Below the pieces are notes generated by a model. The model had not been told where the DNA came from. It saw nothing but the letters and a program-made list of their open reading frames with translations, and ran no database searches. Both the position numbers and the translations under genes were made by a program. A stretch of DNA of 64,000 nucleotides from G963678095 sp963678095 (lineage in GTDB: Bacteria > Bacillota > Negativicutes > Selenomonadales > Selenomonadaceae), in the NCBI GenBank assembly GCA_963678095.2, contig OY782746.1:1798001-1862000 (forward strand), written 5' to 3'. Each line of letters starts with the position of its first letter. Position 1 is the stretch's first letter. Of the stretch, positions 8,158 through 18,430 are shown one piece after another.

Positions 8158-9186
8158 ATGCCGAATTATATTTTGGCGTTTCTTATTGCGCTGATTGCTG
8201 CGTATGTCGTGACGCCAGGTGTTATTTCTTTGGCAATAAAGACAGGAGCGATGGATGCTCCGGATCCGCGCAAGGTGCATAAGCGTCCGATTCCGCGGCT
8301 CGGTGGCATTGCAATTTATCTGGCCTTTATGGCAGCGGTATTGTTTACCGTAAATATCACCACAGAAATCATGGGTCTGCTTTTAGGCGGGACTGTGATT
8401 GCCGTCGTTGGGATTGTTGATGATTTTAAAAACTTGCCGGCGAAGGTTAAGCTCATGGGACAGATTCTGGCAGCCTGTATACTGGTTGCTTTTGATATAA
8501 GAATTGACTTTATCAGCGATCCGTTCGGTGATTTCTTTTATTTGGAATACTTTGCGGTGCCGGCAACGATTTTTTGGATTGTTGGCCTTACAAATACGGT
8601 CAACCTGATCGATGGGCTCGATGGGCTGGCGGCCGGAGTCTCAACGATTGCAGCGGTTACAATTCTCATTGTGGCCCTGCAGCAGGAGTATTTGCTGGTG
8701 GCGGTGCTGACGGCAGCGCTGGCTGGCGCGGCATTTGGCTTTTTGCACTATAATTTCAATCCGGCCCGGATTTTTATGGGCGATACCGGCAGCATGTTCC
8801 TGGGCTTTATGCTCGCAGGGATCTCGATTATCGGTGCGGTTAAGAGCGCGGCGACAATTGCCCTGATTGTGCCGATTCTTGCCCTTGGTCTGCCAATTTT
8901 GGACACGACCTTTGCCATTGTCCGCCGTTATCGCGGCGGGGTGCCGATCTTTAAACCGGATCGGGGGCATCTGCATCATCGTCTGCTTGATCTCGGGTTT
9001 ACGCAGCGACAGGCGGTGCTGCTTATGTATGTTATCAGTGCGGTGCTCGGCCTTAGTGCCATTGCCCTGAGTGAAGTCAGCGGGCGCATTGCCGTGATGA
9101 TTATCATCGGGGTAGTGGTAGCGGTTGTCTTTGGGGCCAAGAAGCTTGGCATATTTGACTTGAAAAAATCCATAGAATCACATTAG
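8158..9186 (+). CDS. wecA: Undecaprenyl-phosphate N-acetylglucosaminyl 1-phosphate transferase
   Basis: 342 residues with about ten or eleven membrane segments, MraY/WecA/TagO family. It transfers GlcNAc-1-phosphate from UDP-GlcNAc to undecaprenyl phosphate, the first membrane step of many O-antigen, enterobacterial-common-antigen-like and teichoic-type glycans. Catalytic motifs are DDFKN near 90, NLIDGLDGLAAG near 150, MGDTGSMF near 205 and the cytoplasmic RGHLHHRL near 270. ATG 8158 has AGGGGTGG 8 bases upstream; the longer frame from 8062 would start upstream of the promoter. The acceptor pathway cannot be decided from sequence. Confidence 0.93.
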   Translation: MPNYILAFLIALIAAYVVTPGVISLAIKTGAMDAPDPRKVHKRPIPRLGGIAIYLAFMAAVLFTVNITTEIMGLLLGGTVIAVVGIVDDFKNLPAKVKLMGQILAACILVAFDIRIDFISDPFGDFFYLEYFAVPATIFWIVGLTNTVNLIDGLDGLAAGVSTIAAVTILIVALQQEYLLVAVLTAALAGAAFGFLHYNFNPARIFMGDTGSMFLGFMLAGISIIGAVKSAATIALIVPILALGLPILDTTFAIVRRYRGGVPIFKPDRGHLHHRLLDLGFTQRQAVLLMYVISAVLGLSAIALSEVSGRIAVMIIIGVVVAVVFGAKKLGIFDLKKSIESH

Positions 9187-9191
9187 ACAGA

Positions 9192-9216
9192 AGGCAGGCG
9201 CAAACCTGCCTCTTTT
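9192..9216 (+). terminator. Weak intrinsic terminator between wecA and wecB
   Basis: AGGCAGG 9192-9198 pairs with CCTGCCT 9205-9211, followed by TCTTTT. The stem is short (7 bp) and wecB follows 60 bases on, so read-through is likely. Confidence 0.55.
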
Positions 9217-9277
9217 GCAGATTAGACGCAGCAAACAATATAGTTTAGACGCAACAGTAGGTTGAAAGGAGATTTGT

Positions 9278-10441
9278 ATGAAGAAGAAGATAAAGGTGAT
9301 GACGGTTTTCGGCACGCGTCCGGAAGCGATAAAAATGGCGCCGGTCGTGCTTGAACTGGAAAAGTATCCGGAGTTGATTACGCCTGTCGTTGCCGTTACG
9401 GCCCAGCATCGCGACATGCTTGACCAGGTCCTGCATCTGTTTGCGATTGAGCCGGATTATGATCTTGATATCATGGCTGCCGGACAGACACTGTTTGATA
9501 TCACGACGAAGGCGATGATGGGGCTCAATGAGGTCCTAACGAAAGAAAAGCCGGATATTGTGCTTGTTCATGGGGATACGACGACAACGTTTGCCGGAGC
9601 GTTGGCGGCATTTTATCATCAGATTCCAGTGGGGCATGTGGAAGCGGGGCTTAGAACACATAACAAGTATTCGCCGTTTCCCGAGGAAATGAACCGCAAG
9701 CTCACCGGATCGTTGTCAGATCTCCATTTCGCTCCTACCGAGACGGCGGCAGGTAATCTTCGCGGTGAAAATATAGCCGAAACGGCTATATTTGTGACGG
9801 GAAACAGCGTTATCGATGCGCTGCATAAGACCGTGCGTGAGGATTATCCGTTTGAAAATGAACTTTTGCGCACCATTGACTACAAGAATAAACGCATTGT
9901 ACTGGTGACGACGCATCGCCGGGAGAACCTGGGCGAGCCGATGCGCCATGTCTATAAGGCATTAAAGCAGATTATTGACGAATTTTCTGATGTGGAGATT
10001 ATCTTCCCGGTGCATAAGAATCCGAAAGTACGGGAAGTCGTTGAGCAGGAACTTGGCGGACATGAAAAGGTGCATTTGATCGATCCGCTTGATTATGAGC
10101 CGTTTGCAAATTTGATGCATCGGTCCAGCTTGATTCTTACGGATTCCGGTGGCGTCCAGGAAGAGGCTCCGGCTCTTGGCAAGCCGGTACTGGTGTTGCG
10201 TGATACGACAGAACGTCCGGAGGCTGTGGCTGCCGGGACGGTCAAGCTGATCGGCACGGACCGCCAGCGCGTATACGAAGAGGCTAGAGGTCTGTTGGCT
10301 GATAAAGCTGAATACGATCGCATGGCTAGTGCCTGCAATCCGTATGGTGATGGACAGGCTGCCCGTCGCATTGTCCAGGCAATCCTCTACCACTATGGGT
10401 TGGAAGAGGAAAAGCCCGATAGTTTTAAGGCACAAGTTTGA
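9278..10441 (+). CDS. wecB: UDP-N-acetylglucosamine 2-epimerase (non-hydrolysing)
   Basis: 387 residues. It interconverts UDP-GlcNAc and UDP-ManNAc. [14 protein letters not shown] at residue 5-18 is the family opening; [15 protein letters not shown] near 95, VEAGLRT near 118 and [15 protein letters not shown] near 288 complete the signature. AAAGGAG precedes ATG 9278. It follows wecA (transferase), so the pair supplies ManNAc-containing envelope glycan. In Listeria the same gene (mnaA) lies between upp and the atp operon, so this position is a known arrangement. Confidence 0.96.
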   Translation: MKKKIKVMTVFGTRPEAIKMAPVVLELEKYPELITPVVAVTAQHRDMLDQVLHLFAIEPDYDLDIMAAGQTLFDITTKAMMGLNEVLTKEKPDIVLVHGDTTTTFAGALAAFYHQIPVGHVEAGLRTHNKYSPFPEEMNRKLTGSLSDLHFAPTETAAGNLRGENIAETAIFVTGNSVIDALHKTVREDYPFENELLRTIDYKNKRIVLVTTHRRENLGEPMRHVYKALKQIIDEFSDVEIIFPVHKNPKVREVVEQELGGHEKVHLIDPLDYEPFANLMHRSSLILTDSGGVQEEAPALGKPVLVLRDTTERPEAVAAGTVKLIGTDRQRVYEEARGLLADKAEYDRMASACNPYGDGQAARRIVQAILYHYGLEEEKPDSFKAQV

Positions 10442-10449
10442 TTTATTGG

Positions 10450-10476
10450 GGGAGCTGCGCAGCAGCTCCCTCTTTT
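10450..10476 (+). terminator. Intrinsic terminator after wecB
   Basis: GGGAGCTGC 10450-10458 and GCAGCTCCC 10462-10470 form a 9-bp stem with a 3-base loop, followed by TCTTTT. Confidence 0.75.
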
Positions 10477-10508
10477 GGCATTAAGGAAGAAAAGCGGGCA
10501 ACGAAAGG

Positions 10509-10766
10509 ATGAGGCAATTGCAGGATGAAAGACGGCGAACGAGTTCCGAGGAAAGCAAGCGCAGCGATAAAGGTCTGTGGCAGACGGCAGCCTTTGTCAG
10601 CGGGCTGGGTATTTATTTTGCTGTTGTCATTGGTATATGCATTTTCATTGGCAGGAAAATTGATGAGTCTTTTGGTACGGGTCCGTATGGAACATTGGCC
10701 GGAATTGTTCTCGGGTTTCCGGTGGCTATCTATTCCACCTATCGGAAAATCAAGGGCATCATATAA
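10509..10766 (+). CDS. atpZ: AtpZ/AtpI-like small membrane protein
   Basis: 85 residues with two membrane segments (about 28-50 and 58-77) and a charged N-terminus. It fits the small ATPase_gene1/AtpZ family encoded just before atp operons. The loop motif GRKIDESFGTGPYGTLAGIVLGF is characteristic. AtpZ with AtpI has been proposed to form a magnesium/calcium channel or to help assemble the c-ring. It lies 350 bases upstream of atpI with a promoter between them, so it can be transcribed apart from the main operon. The 10525-10788 frame overlapping it is an out-of-frame shadow. Confidence 0.8.
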   Translation: MRQLQDERRRTSSEESKRSDKGLWQTAAFVSGLGIYFAVVIGICIFIGRKIDESFGTGPYGTLAGIVLGFPVAIYSTYRKIKGII

Positions 10767-11117
10767 AATAATAATGATGATCATTTAAAAAAATGATTAA
10801 AAATCTGGGATTTTAGCTTGAACAATCCCAATTGCAGGCTGTATAATGAAAAACAGTGATAATTTGCCATTTTAGGCGGTTGTGTTCCAAAAAAATATAG
10901 AGATAAATGTATTTTATGGAAGAAATCACTAAACCAAAGCGAAATTCTTCGGGGAAAGCAGTGTCTTTGTCGTTTTTAGCAGGGGAAATGCCTCTTGTTG
11001 TCGAATGTAAGGAAGCTGGATGAGTTTAAATTGCTTCCGAATAAAATGTTCGGAAGGCAGGCTTTGGAAAAGGCAGATATTCATTGCAAAAATGGCAGAT
11101 GTCATTGGAGGAGGAAT
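10767..11117 (+). other. Leader region of the atp operon
   Basis: 351 bases without a supported gene. They contain the promoter at 10818-10847, an untranslated leader of about 260 nt and a perfect 8-bp hairpin (CTTCCGAA 11034-11041 with TTCGGAAG 11049-11056) that has no poly-U tail. A 35-codon frame (ATG 10916 to TGA 11023) lies inside but lacks a ribosome binding site. Confidence 0.6.
10818..10847 (+). promoter_or_regulatory. Promoter of the atp operon
   Basis: TTGAAC at 10818-10823 and TATAAT at 10842-10847 with an 18-base spacer. It is the only strong promoter-like pair between atpZ and atpI. Confidence 0.75.
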
Positions 11118-11507
11118 ATGAAAGAAATTTTATCAGCATGCAGCAGGCGGGTCGTTTGGCAGCTCGGCGCAGCTACAGCGGTTATAACGGCTGGTATGTA
11201 TGCCGCTGGCAAGCTTTTTTTGGTGCCTGCTTTTTTTATTGGGTACCTGCTGGCAGCAGCCTGTTGGTGGGCCTTGATTTATCGGATATGGAAAAGTTCC
11301 CGGCAAAAGAGCATAGCCAGGGCAAAGCGCCAGATGCAGTTCGGTTTGGGCTTGCGGCTGCTTATGATTTTTGTCGTGCTGTCGACGGCGATTCGGATTT
11401 CACTCGGGGTCTTTTGGTCGGCGGTCGGCGGGTTTACGGTCCTGTCCGTTTTATTGATGGCCAATATCATTGCATTTGCCGGTAATGGTAATGCTGATGA
11501 AGAATAA
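11118..11507 (+). CDS. atpI: ATP synthase subunit I (c-ring assembly factor)
   Basis: 129 residues with four hydrophobic segments (about 13-30, 35-55, 72-92, 98-120), matching AtpI, which helps assemble the c-ring, especially of sodium-type ATP synthases. ATG 11118 is chosen because GGAGGAGG lies directly upstream; the open frame from 10995 would add 41 unrelated residues within the leader. Sequence conservation in AtpI is low, so the call relies on position, length and topology. Confidence 0.85.
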   Translation: MKEILSACSRRVVWQLGAATAVITAGMYAAGKLFLVPAFFIGYLLAAACWWALIYRIWKSSRQKSIARAKRQMQFGLGLRLLMIFVVLSTAIRISLGVFWSAVGGFTVLSVLLMANIIAFAGNGNADEE

Positions 11508-11531
11508 TTTCATAACTTAGGAGGGATACGT

Positions 11532-12203
11532 ATGCATGAAATTGGCGTTCGTGAGGTTGCTCATGTCGCAGGACTCACATTTAATGTAGAGACACTGTAT
11601 ATGACATGGCTGACGATGGCGGTCATTTTATTGCTGGCTTTTTTGGCAACGCGCAGCTTGAAGCTTGTGCCTACCGGCTGGCAAAACTTGATTGAAATGG
11701 TTATTACAGCACTTCATGAACAAATTGATGCGACGATGGGCGAACGCGGCCGGATGCTCGCACCAATGATTATCGCGTTGTTCCTGTTTTTGCTGGTGGC
11801 AAACTGGATCGGACTGGTTCCGACCTTGTCGTCGCCGACAAATGACCTGAACACGACGCTGGGACTGGCACTGCTGGTCGTGGTGATGCTGCATGTGCTC
11901 GGCTTGTATTTTAAAGGAATGGGCTATATCAAACATTTCTTTCAGCCGGTAGTGCCGTTTGTCATCATCAATATGATCGAGGAGGTTGCCAAACCTATCA
12001 CACTGGCTTTTCGTCTATTTGGTAATATTTTGGCAGGGGAAATTCTCATCATCATTTTACTGAAGCTCATGCCGATCTGGATGCCGGTGCCAAGTGTTAT
12101 CTGGCTGGCATTTAGTATCTTTGTCGGTGGGGTACAGGCTTTCATCTTTACGATGTTATCCATGGCGTATTTAGCCAATGGCGTCAAACATGACGACCAC
12201 TAA
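11532..12203 (+). CDS. atpB: ATP synthase F0 subunit a
   Basis: 223 residues, six hydrophobic segments. It forms the ion half-channels next to the c-ring. The essential stator arginine is R161 in the motif AFRLFGNILAGEI. The upstream ribosome binding site is TAGGAGGGA. It lies 24 bases after atpI and heads the complete F0F1 gene set atpB-E-F-H-A-G-D-C in the standard order. Confidence 0.97.
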   Translation: MHEIGVREVAHVAGLTFNVETLYMTWLTMAVILLLAFLATRSLKLVPTGWQNLIEMVITALHEQIDATMGERGRMLAPMIIALFLFLLVANWIGLVPTLSSPTNDLNTTLGLALLVVVMLHVLGLYFKGMGYIKHFFQPVVPFVIINMIEEVAKPITLAFRLFGNILAGEILIIILLKLMPIWMPVPSVIWLAFSIFVGGVQAFIFTMLSMAYLANGVKHDDH

Positions 12204-12245
12204 TGAACAAAAATATAAGTAAATTATTTAAGGGGGATTTTTTTC

Positions 12246-12497
12246 ATGGAAAATGCAATTATGGTAGCAGCAGCATTAATCGGAGCAGGTCTTACAATGG
12301 GGTTGGCAGCAATCGGAGCCGGTATCGGTGATGGTCTCGTAACTTCTAAATTTATCGAAGGCTTGACTCGTCAGCCGGAAGCAAAATCGGCACTCTTTAC
12401 AAATACCCTGATCTCCGTTGGGTTGATCGAGTCCATGGCTATTATTGCGACAGTTGTTGCGCTCATCATGTTATATGCAAATCCGTTGATTCACTAA
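12246..12497 (+). CDS. atpE: ATP synthase F0 subunit c, with two carboxylates
   Basis: 83 residues forming a hairpin of two helices; oligomerises into the membrane rotor. The ion-binding glutamate is E62, directly followed by S63 as in sodium-binding rotors. Helix 1 has GAGIGDG with D29 at the place where the sodium rotor of Ilyobacter has Q32 and most proton rotors have a neutral residue, so the site has two acidic side chains. The conserved polar loop RQPEAK (42-47) is intact. AAGGGGG lies about 9 bases before the ATG. Ion specificity (sodium or proton) cannot be fixed from sequence: E-S favours sodium, while the tyrosine normally found five residues after E is Ile67. Confidence 0.97.
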   Translation: MENAIMVAAALIGAGLTMGLAAIGAGIGDGLVTSKFIEGLTRQPEAKSALFTNTLISVGLIESMAIIATVVALIMLYANPLIH

Positions 12498-12564
12498 GAT
12501 GTTTAGGGCGACTGCAGTATTGCCGTCGCCTTTAGTTCGATACATGATGTAAGGAGGTAGCAAA

Positions 12565-13068
12565 TTGATTGATATAAATCCAACGCTTCTGGCGCAGATA
12601 ATAAACTTCCTCATTTTGGTTATACTGCTGAAAGCAGTTGCGTATAAGCCAATTGTGAAGATGTTGAAAGAACGCGAAGATAAAATTGCGCAGAATATCA
12701 AAGCGGCTGAAGATGATGAAATCAAAGCCAAGGCTGTTTTAAAGGAATATCAAGAGCACCTTGCCGGAGCTAGAATTCAGGCACAGGAAATTGTTGATAA
12801 AGCAGAAAAACGGGCCCAGGAAGAATATGATGCCCGTGTACTCGAAACAAAAAAAGAAATCGAGCAGATGCGCAAACACGCAGAGCTTGAGATTTGCCGT
12901 GAACGCGAGCGGGCAGTAGCTCAGCTTAAGGATGAAGTCGTGGCGTTGTCGGTGGCGGCAGCGGGCAAGATCATTGGGGCTAATCTTGATGCTGCCGGCA
13001 ATGAAAAGCTTGTCGGTGAGTTCATTCAGCAGCTCGATAAGGATAAGATCGGTGAATTGTCATGCTGA
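12565..13068 (+). CDS. atpF: ATP synthase F0 subunit b
   Basis: 167 residues: one N-terminal membrane segment (about 5-27) and a long charged coiled coil to residue 130, the peripheral stalk that links F0 to F1. It begins with TTG 12565 behind AAGGAGGT. Its last 7 bases overlap atpH, indicating translational coupling of the two stalk subunits. Confidence 0.95.
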   Translation: MIDINPTLLAQIINFLILVILLKAVAYKPIVKMLKEREDKIAQNIKAAEDDEIKAKAVLKEYQEHLAGARIQAQEIVDKAEKRAQEEYDARVLETKKEIEQMRKHAELEICRERERAVAQLKDEVVALSVAAAGKIIGANLDAAGNEKLVGEFIQQLDKDKIGELSC

Positions 13069-13601
13069 ACATTCAGTTAGCAAACAAATATGCTGTGGCA
13101 ATATTTGAATTGGCTCAGGAAGAAAACAGGCTGGAAGTTTATGGCATTCAGCTTGATGAAATCTGTCGGCTGATTTCAGGGCAGGCAGATCTGAAGGCTT
13201 TTATAAATAATCCCCAGGTGCAGCCACAGGCGAAACGGGAGCTCTTCAGTAAATTGTTTAAAGAAGACCTGGCTTCTACGGTTTACAATTTCATTATGCT
13301 TTTAATCGATAAGCGTCGCGAGTCTTTATTGGAAGCGATTGTGGAGAGATATCAGGCTCTGTCTAATGATGCCCGCAATATCATAGAAGCAGAAGTTACC
13401 GTGGCCGCTGCGCTCAGCCAGGGGCAGCAGGAACAGTTAGTGGCGAAGCTCGAACAGGTGACCGGTAAAACGGTTCTGGTCAGCACGCGCATCGATAAGA
13501 ACATCCTTGGTGGCATTGTTGTCAAGCTTGGTGATAAGCTGATTGACGGCAGTGTGATTCGCCGGATGCAATCGTTGCAGAAACAGTTAATGGCAAATTA
13601 A
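13062..13601 (+). CDS. atpH: ATP synthase F1 subunit delta
   Basis: 179 residues, OSCP/delta family, the link between the b stalk and the top of the alpha3beta3 head. The N-terminal helical domain begins with ANKYAVAIFELAQEE, and the C-terminal motif DKNILGGIVVKLGDKLIDGS (about 146-165) is the family signature. It overlaps atpF by 7 bases. Confidence 0.95.
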   Translation: MLNIQLANKYAVAIFELAQEENRLEVYGIQLDEICRLISGQADLKAFINNPQVQPQAKRELFSKLFKEDLASTVYNFIMLLIDKRRESLLEAIVERYQALSNDARNIIEAEVTVAAALSQGQQEQLVAKLEQVTGKTVLVSTRIDKNILGGIVVKLGDKLIDGSVIRRMQSLQKQLMAN

Positions 13602-13628
13602 GTTATGAGATTGGGGTGACAGAGTAGT

Positions 13629-15146
13629 ATGAAAATGAATCCAGAAGAAATAACAGCCATTATCAAGGATCAGATCAAGAACTACAATATTGATCTGAAT
13701 GTTGATGATGTCGGAACTGTTATCGAAATTGGTGATGGTATTGCTCACATCCATGGTTTAGAAAAAGCTATGGCGGGAGAATTACTTGATTTTGGTAATG
13801 ATATATTCGGGTTGGTATTAAACCTTGAACAGGACAATGTTGGGGCCGTGCTCCTTGGCGGAGATACGGAAATTAAAGAAGGCGCTGTAGTAAAGCGTAC
13901 CGGTCGGATCATGCAGGTTCCGGTTGGTGAAAATATGGTTGGCCGTGTTGTCGATGCCCTTGGGCGTCCGATTGACGGCAAGGGTCCGATTGAAACCACG
14001 CAGACGCGTCCGATTGAATATCCGGCGCCGGGGATTGCCGACAGAAAATCTGTCCATGAACCGCTGCAGACTGGTTTAAAAGCTATCGATGCTCTCGTGC
14101 CGATCGGCCGCGGGCAACGCGAATTGATTATCGGTGACCGTGGCACAGGTAAAACAGCCATTGCGGTTGATACGATCATCAACCAAAAAGGACAGAATTG
14201 TATCTGTGTTTATGTTGCCATCGGGCAGAAGGCATCAACTGTTGCCCGCGTAGTGAAAACGCTGGAAGACAGTGGTGCTATGGCTTATACGGTCGTCGTG
14301 GCAGCAACCGCGGGTGACAGTGCTCCGCTGCAGTACTTGGCGCCTTATGCCGGGGTTGCGATTGCAGAATACTTCATGTACAAGAGCCAGCATGCGCTCT
14401 GCGTCTATGATGATCTTTCCAAACATGCTGCTGCCTATCGTGCAATGAGCTTGCTGCTCAGAAGACCACCAGGACGTGAAGCCTATCCGGGAGATGTATT
14501 CTACTTGCATTCTCGTCTGCTGGAACGGGCCGCGAAATTGTCGGATGAGCTTGGCGCTGGTTCGATCACGGCGCTGCCGATCATTGAAACGCTGGCTGGT
14601 GACCTTTCTGGTTATATTCCGACGAATGTTATCTCGATCACGGATGGACAGATCATGTTGGAAACGGAAATGTTCTATTCTGGCGTGCGCCCGGCAATCA
14701 ACGTTGGTCTTTCTGTATCGCGTGTCGGCGGCAGTGCCCAGATTAAAGCGATGAAACAGGTTGCCGGCAAGATGCGTCTTGACCTGGCACAGTATCGTGA
14801 ACTCGCGGCGTTCGCTCAGTTCGGTTCGGATCTCGATGCCGCAACGAAAGCACAGCTTGACCGCGGGGCCCGCATGGTTGAGACTTTGAAACAGGCGCAG
14901 TATTCACCGCTTTTGGTACAGGATCAGGTTCTGGTTATCTATACGGCGGTTCGCGGCTTCCTCACCGACATTCCGGTGGAGCAGGTTGTCCGCTTCCAGC
15001 AGGATTTCCTGAAATTCATCAATGCGAATCATCCGGAAATTTCAGCGGAAATCGCTCAAAAACAAAAACTCGACGATGCGCTTGAAGATGCAATCAACAA
15101 GGCAATCGCTGAATTTAAGGAAACAGTTTCATATAAAAACGCATAA
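13629..15146 (+). CDS. atpA: ATP synthase F1 subunit alpha
   Basis: 505 residues, typical of the non-catalytic nucleotide-binding subunit. The Walker A loop GDRGTGKT is at 169-176. The alpha signature [17 protein letters not shown] is near 358-374. It starts 27 bases after atpH. The context is the complete atp operon. Confidence 0.98.
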   Translation: MKMNPEEITAIIKDQIKNYNIDLNVDDVGTVIEIGDGIAHIHGLEKAMAGELLDFGNDIFGLVLNLEQDNVGAVLLGGDTEIKEGAVVKRTGRIMQVPVGENMVGRVVDALGRPIDGKGPIETTQTRPIEYPAPGIADRKSVHEPLQTGLKAIDALVPIGRGQRELIIGDRGTGKTAIAVDTIINQKGQNCICVYVAIGQKASTVARVVKTLEDSGAMAYTVVVAATAGDSAPLQYLAPYAGVAIAEYFMYKSQHALCVYDDLSKHAAAYRAMSLLLRRPPGREAYPGDVFYLHSRLLERAAKLSDELGAGSITALPIIETLAGDLSGYIPTNVISITDGQIMLETEMFYSGVRPAINVGLSVSRVGGSAQIKAMKQVAGKMRLDLAQYRELAAFAQFGSDLDAATKAQLDRGARMVETLKQAQYSPLLVQDQVLVIYTAVRGFLTDIPVEQVVRFQQDFLKFINANHPEISAEIAQKQKLDDALEDAINKAIAEFKETVSYKNA

Positions 15147-15165
15147 GGCAGTGAGGTGATTTTAA

Positions 15166-16023
15166 TTGGCTAGTTTACAAGACATACGCCGTAGGATAAA
15201 GAGTGTAAAAAGTATCCAGCAAATCACAAAAGCCATGAAAATGGTAGCTGCTGCCAGACTGCGCCGCGCCCAGGAGGCGGCTGTGGCCAACAAGCCTTAT
15301 GCCGCTAAAATGCGTCAGGTTATCACTGATATTGCCAGCAAAGCCGGAGATGATGTGGATCATCCGCTCCTCAAGGTTCGTGAAGATGGCAAGAAACTTT
15401 ATTTGGTTATTGCTTCGGATAAGGGGCTTGCTGGAGCTTATGCCAGCAGTGTATTTAAGGAAGCTGTGGCACATATCGGCGACAAAGCGACGGCTGATTT
15501 AATTGTTGTTGGCAAAAAGACAAAAGAGCATTTTGGCAACCGCGATTACACGATTGTTAAAGACTTTATCGGCATCAGCGAGCGTCCGGCCTATGATGAC
15601 GCCCGCCGGGTTGCTCAGGATTTGATTCGCCGCTTTACCGAAGGCGAATACAAAGAAGTCTATATGGTGTATACCAGATTTGTTTCTGCCATCAGTTCCG
15701 TGCCGACGACAATTCAATTGTTGCCGTTTGCCGGGCTTGGCGAGGGTGAGGTAAAATCAGCCGGAACGGAATATATTTATGAACCTTCCGCTGGTGAAGT
15801 GTTAGGATTCTTATTACCGCAGTACTTGGTAACAACAATATATGCGGCGCTACTCCAGGCTTCTGCAAGTGAGCTGAGTTCCCGTATGACCGCGATGAGC
15901 AATGCGACGGACAACGCGCAGGAACTCATTCAGAAATTAGACTTGCATTATAATAAAGTGCGTCAGGCAAACATCACCCGCGAGATCACAGAGATCGTCG
16001 GTGGTGCTGAAGCCTTGAAGTAA
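15166..16023 (+). CDS. atpG: ATP synthase F1 subunit gamma
   Basis: 285 residues, the central rotor shaft. The N-terminal RRIKSVKSIQQITKAMKMVA helix and the C-terminal helix with NATDNAQELI and NKVRQANITREI are the conserved coiled-coil parts. The start is TTG 15166 with GAGGTGAT upstream, a rare start supported because no ATG or GTG alternative keeps the conserved N-terminus. Confidence 0.97.
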   Translation: MASLQDIRRRIKSVKSIQQITKAMKMVAAARLRRAQEAAVANKPYAAKMRQVITDIASKAGDDVDHPLLKVREDGKKLYLVIASDKGLAGAYASSVFKEAVAHIGDKATADLIVVGKKTKEHFGNRDYTIVKDFIGISERPAYDDARRVAQDLIRRFTEGEYKEVYMVYTRFVSAISSVPTTIQLLPFAGLGEGEVKSAGTEYIYEPSAGEVLGFLLPQYLVTTIYAALLQASASELSSRMTAMSNATDNAQELIQKLDLHYNKVRQANITREITEIVGGAEALK

Positions 16024-16038
16024 GGAGGTTTTCATTAA

Positions 16039-17451
<1,413 letters not shown>

Positions 17452-17457
17452 TAATCC

Positions 17458-17886
17458 ATGGCTAAGATTAAGCTGGAAATTGTCTCTCCTGATAGCGTCG
17501 TCTATACGACGGATATCAGCATGCTGATTGTCCGCTCCACGGGTGGGGAACTTGGTATTTTGCCACAGCATGCCCCGCTGGTTACAGGCCTTATCCCGCA
17601 TGCGATGCGGGTTAAGATCGATGAACAGGAAGAGCTCGTCGCTGTCAGCGGCGGTTTTATGGAAGTTCAGCCGGATAAAATCACTGTTTTGGCGACAGCC
17701 GCGGAACTGCCGATTCACATCGACATCAACCGGGCGAAGCAGGCATATGCCAGAGCGCAGGAGCGTCTCGATGCTTTCCACAAAGAAGTGCCACCGCGCA
17801 CGGATATTGATTGGAAACGCGCACAGGCAGCGCTTGACCGCGCCAAAGCACGTTTGATTGCAACAAGAACTTCACTGGACAAATGA
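17458..17886 (+). CDS. atpC: ATP synthase F1 subunit epsilon
   Basis: 142 residues: a beta-sandwich domain (to about 85) and two C-terminal helices (to 140) that can inhibit ATP hydrolysis. GGELGILPQHAPLVTGL near residue 30 is the family signature. The gene closes the operon and is followed 17 bases later by a strong terminator. Confidence 0.96.
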   Translation: MAKIKLEIVSPDSVVYTTDISMLIVRSTGGELGILPQHAPLVTGLIPHAMRVKIDEQEELVAVSGGFMEVQPDKITVLATAAELPIHIDINRAKQAYARAQERLDAFHKEVPPRTDIDWKRAQAALDRAKARLIATRTSLDK

Positions 17887-17903
17887 TAATGATACAATAA
17901 AAA

Positions 17904-17934
17904 AGGGCCGCCCCCTTTCAGGGCGGTCCTTTTT
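17904..17934. terminator. Bidirectional terminator between atpC and crcB
   Basis: AGGGCCGCCC 17904-17913 pairs with GGGCGGTCCT 17921-17930 (one G-U), with T-runs on both sides (TTTTT after it on +, AAAA before it, read as T on -). It serves the two convergent genes. Confidence 0.92.
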
Positions 17935-17935
17935 G

Positions 17936-18304
17936 TTATATGATTGCTTTTATGCCGAGATAGGTGAAGGTAAGCCCGAGCAGGACATTGACAGCGACGT
18001 TGAGCAGGGCGGCAAGGCTTCGTCCGTCGAGCAGCAGCTGTAAGGTTTCATTGCTGAAGGAGGAAAAGGTCGTTAATCCGCCCAGAAAGCCAACCATGAC
18101 AAAAAGGCGGATTTGCTCGGTGACAATCAGTTTTTGCGTGGTAAAGGCGAAGAACAGGCCGATGATAAAACACCCGATCAGATTGACCCCCAGTGTGCCG
18201 AGGGGGAAGGATGGTCCGAACTTGGCCAGCATAAAATTGGAAAAGACATAGCGGACAACACTGCCAATGCCGCCGCCAATCATGACAATAAGAATATTTT
18301 TCAA
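17936..18304 (-). CDS. crcB: Fluoride channel Fluc/CrcB
   Basis: 122 residues, four membrane segments. CrcB dimers export fluoride. Motifs include GGGIGSVVRY (about 10-19), GTLGVNLIGCFIIG near 40 and GFLGGLTTFSSFS near 73-85, containing the asparagine and the phenylalanine-box residues of the pore. TTG 18304 is preferred: AAGGAG lies 7 bases upstream and it gives the normal family length; the open frame continues 13 codons further without a start signal. Only one copy is seen, so a homodimer is expected. No fluoride riboswitch fold was found in the 120 bases upstream. Confidence 0.93.
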   Translation of the reverse strand: MKNILIVMIGGGIGSVVRYVFSNFMLAKFGPSFPLGTLGVNLIGCFIIGLFFAFTTQKLIVTEQIRLFVMVGFLGGLTTFSSFSNETLQLLLDGRSLAALLNVAVNVLLGLTFTYLGIKAII

Positions 18305-18348
18305 GGGAAAACTCCTTTGCAAGACAAATTTAAGATGTGACAAAAATA

Positions 18349-18377
18349 ATTGTACGGCAAATAAATGAAATTGACAA
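18349..18377 (-). promoter_or_regulatory. Promoter of crcB
   Basis: On the reverse strand TTGTCA (18372-18377) and TACAAT (18349-18354) are separated by 17 bases, 45 bases before the crcB start codon. Confidence 0.75.
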
Positions 18378-18386
18378 CTGGTTTTA

Positions 18387-18430
18387 TGTAAATAAGAGCC
18401 GCACCCCTTTTGGTGCGGCTCTTATTTACA
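18387..18430 (-). terminator. Terminator of the deoB-pdp-cdd operon
   Basis: A perfect 19-bp stem (18387-18405 with 18412-18430, 6-base loop) overlaps the cdd stop codon. The T-rich part is inside the descending arm of the stem rather than after it, so it may stabilise the 3' end as much as terminate. Confidence 0.65.

Noticed and set aside
10525..10788. 87-codon forward frame overlapping atpZ
   Set aside because: Out-of-frame shadow of the AtpZ gene, whose product has the family motif and membrane pattern.
18305..18425. Fluoride riboswitch upstream of crcB
   Set aside because: The 120-base gap holds a promoter and a terminator stem and lacks the conserved GGxGAUGG-type motif.
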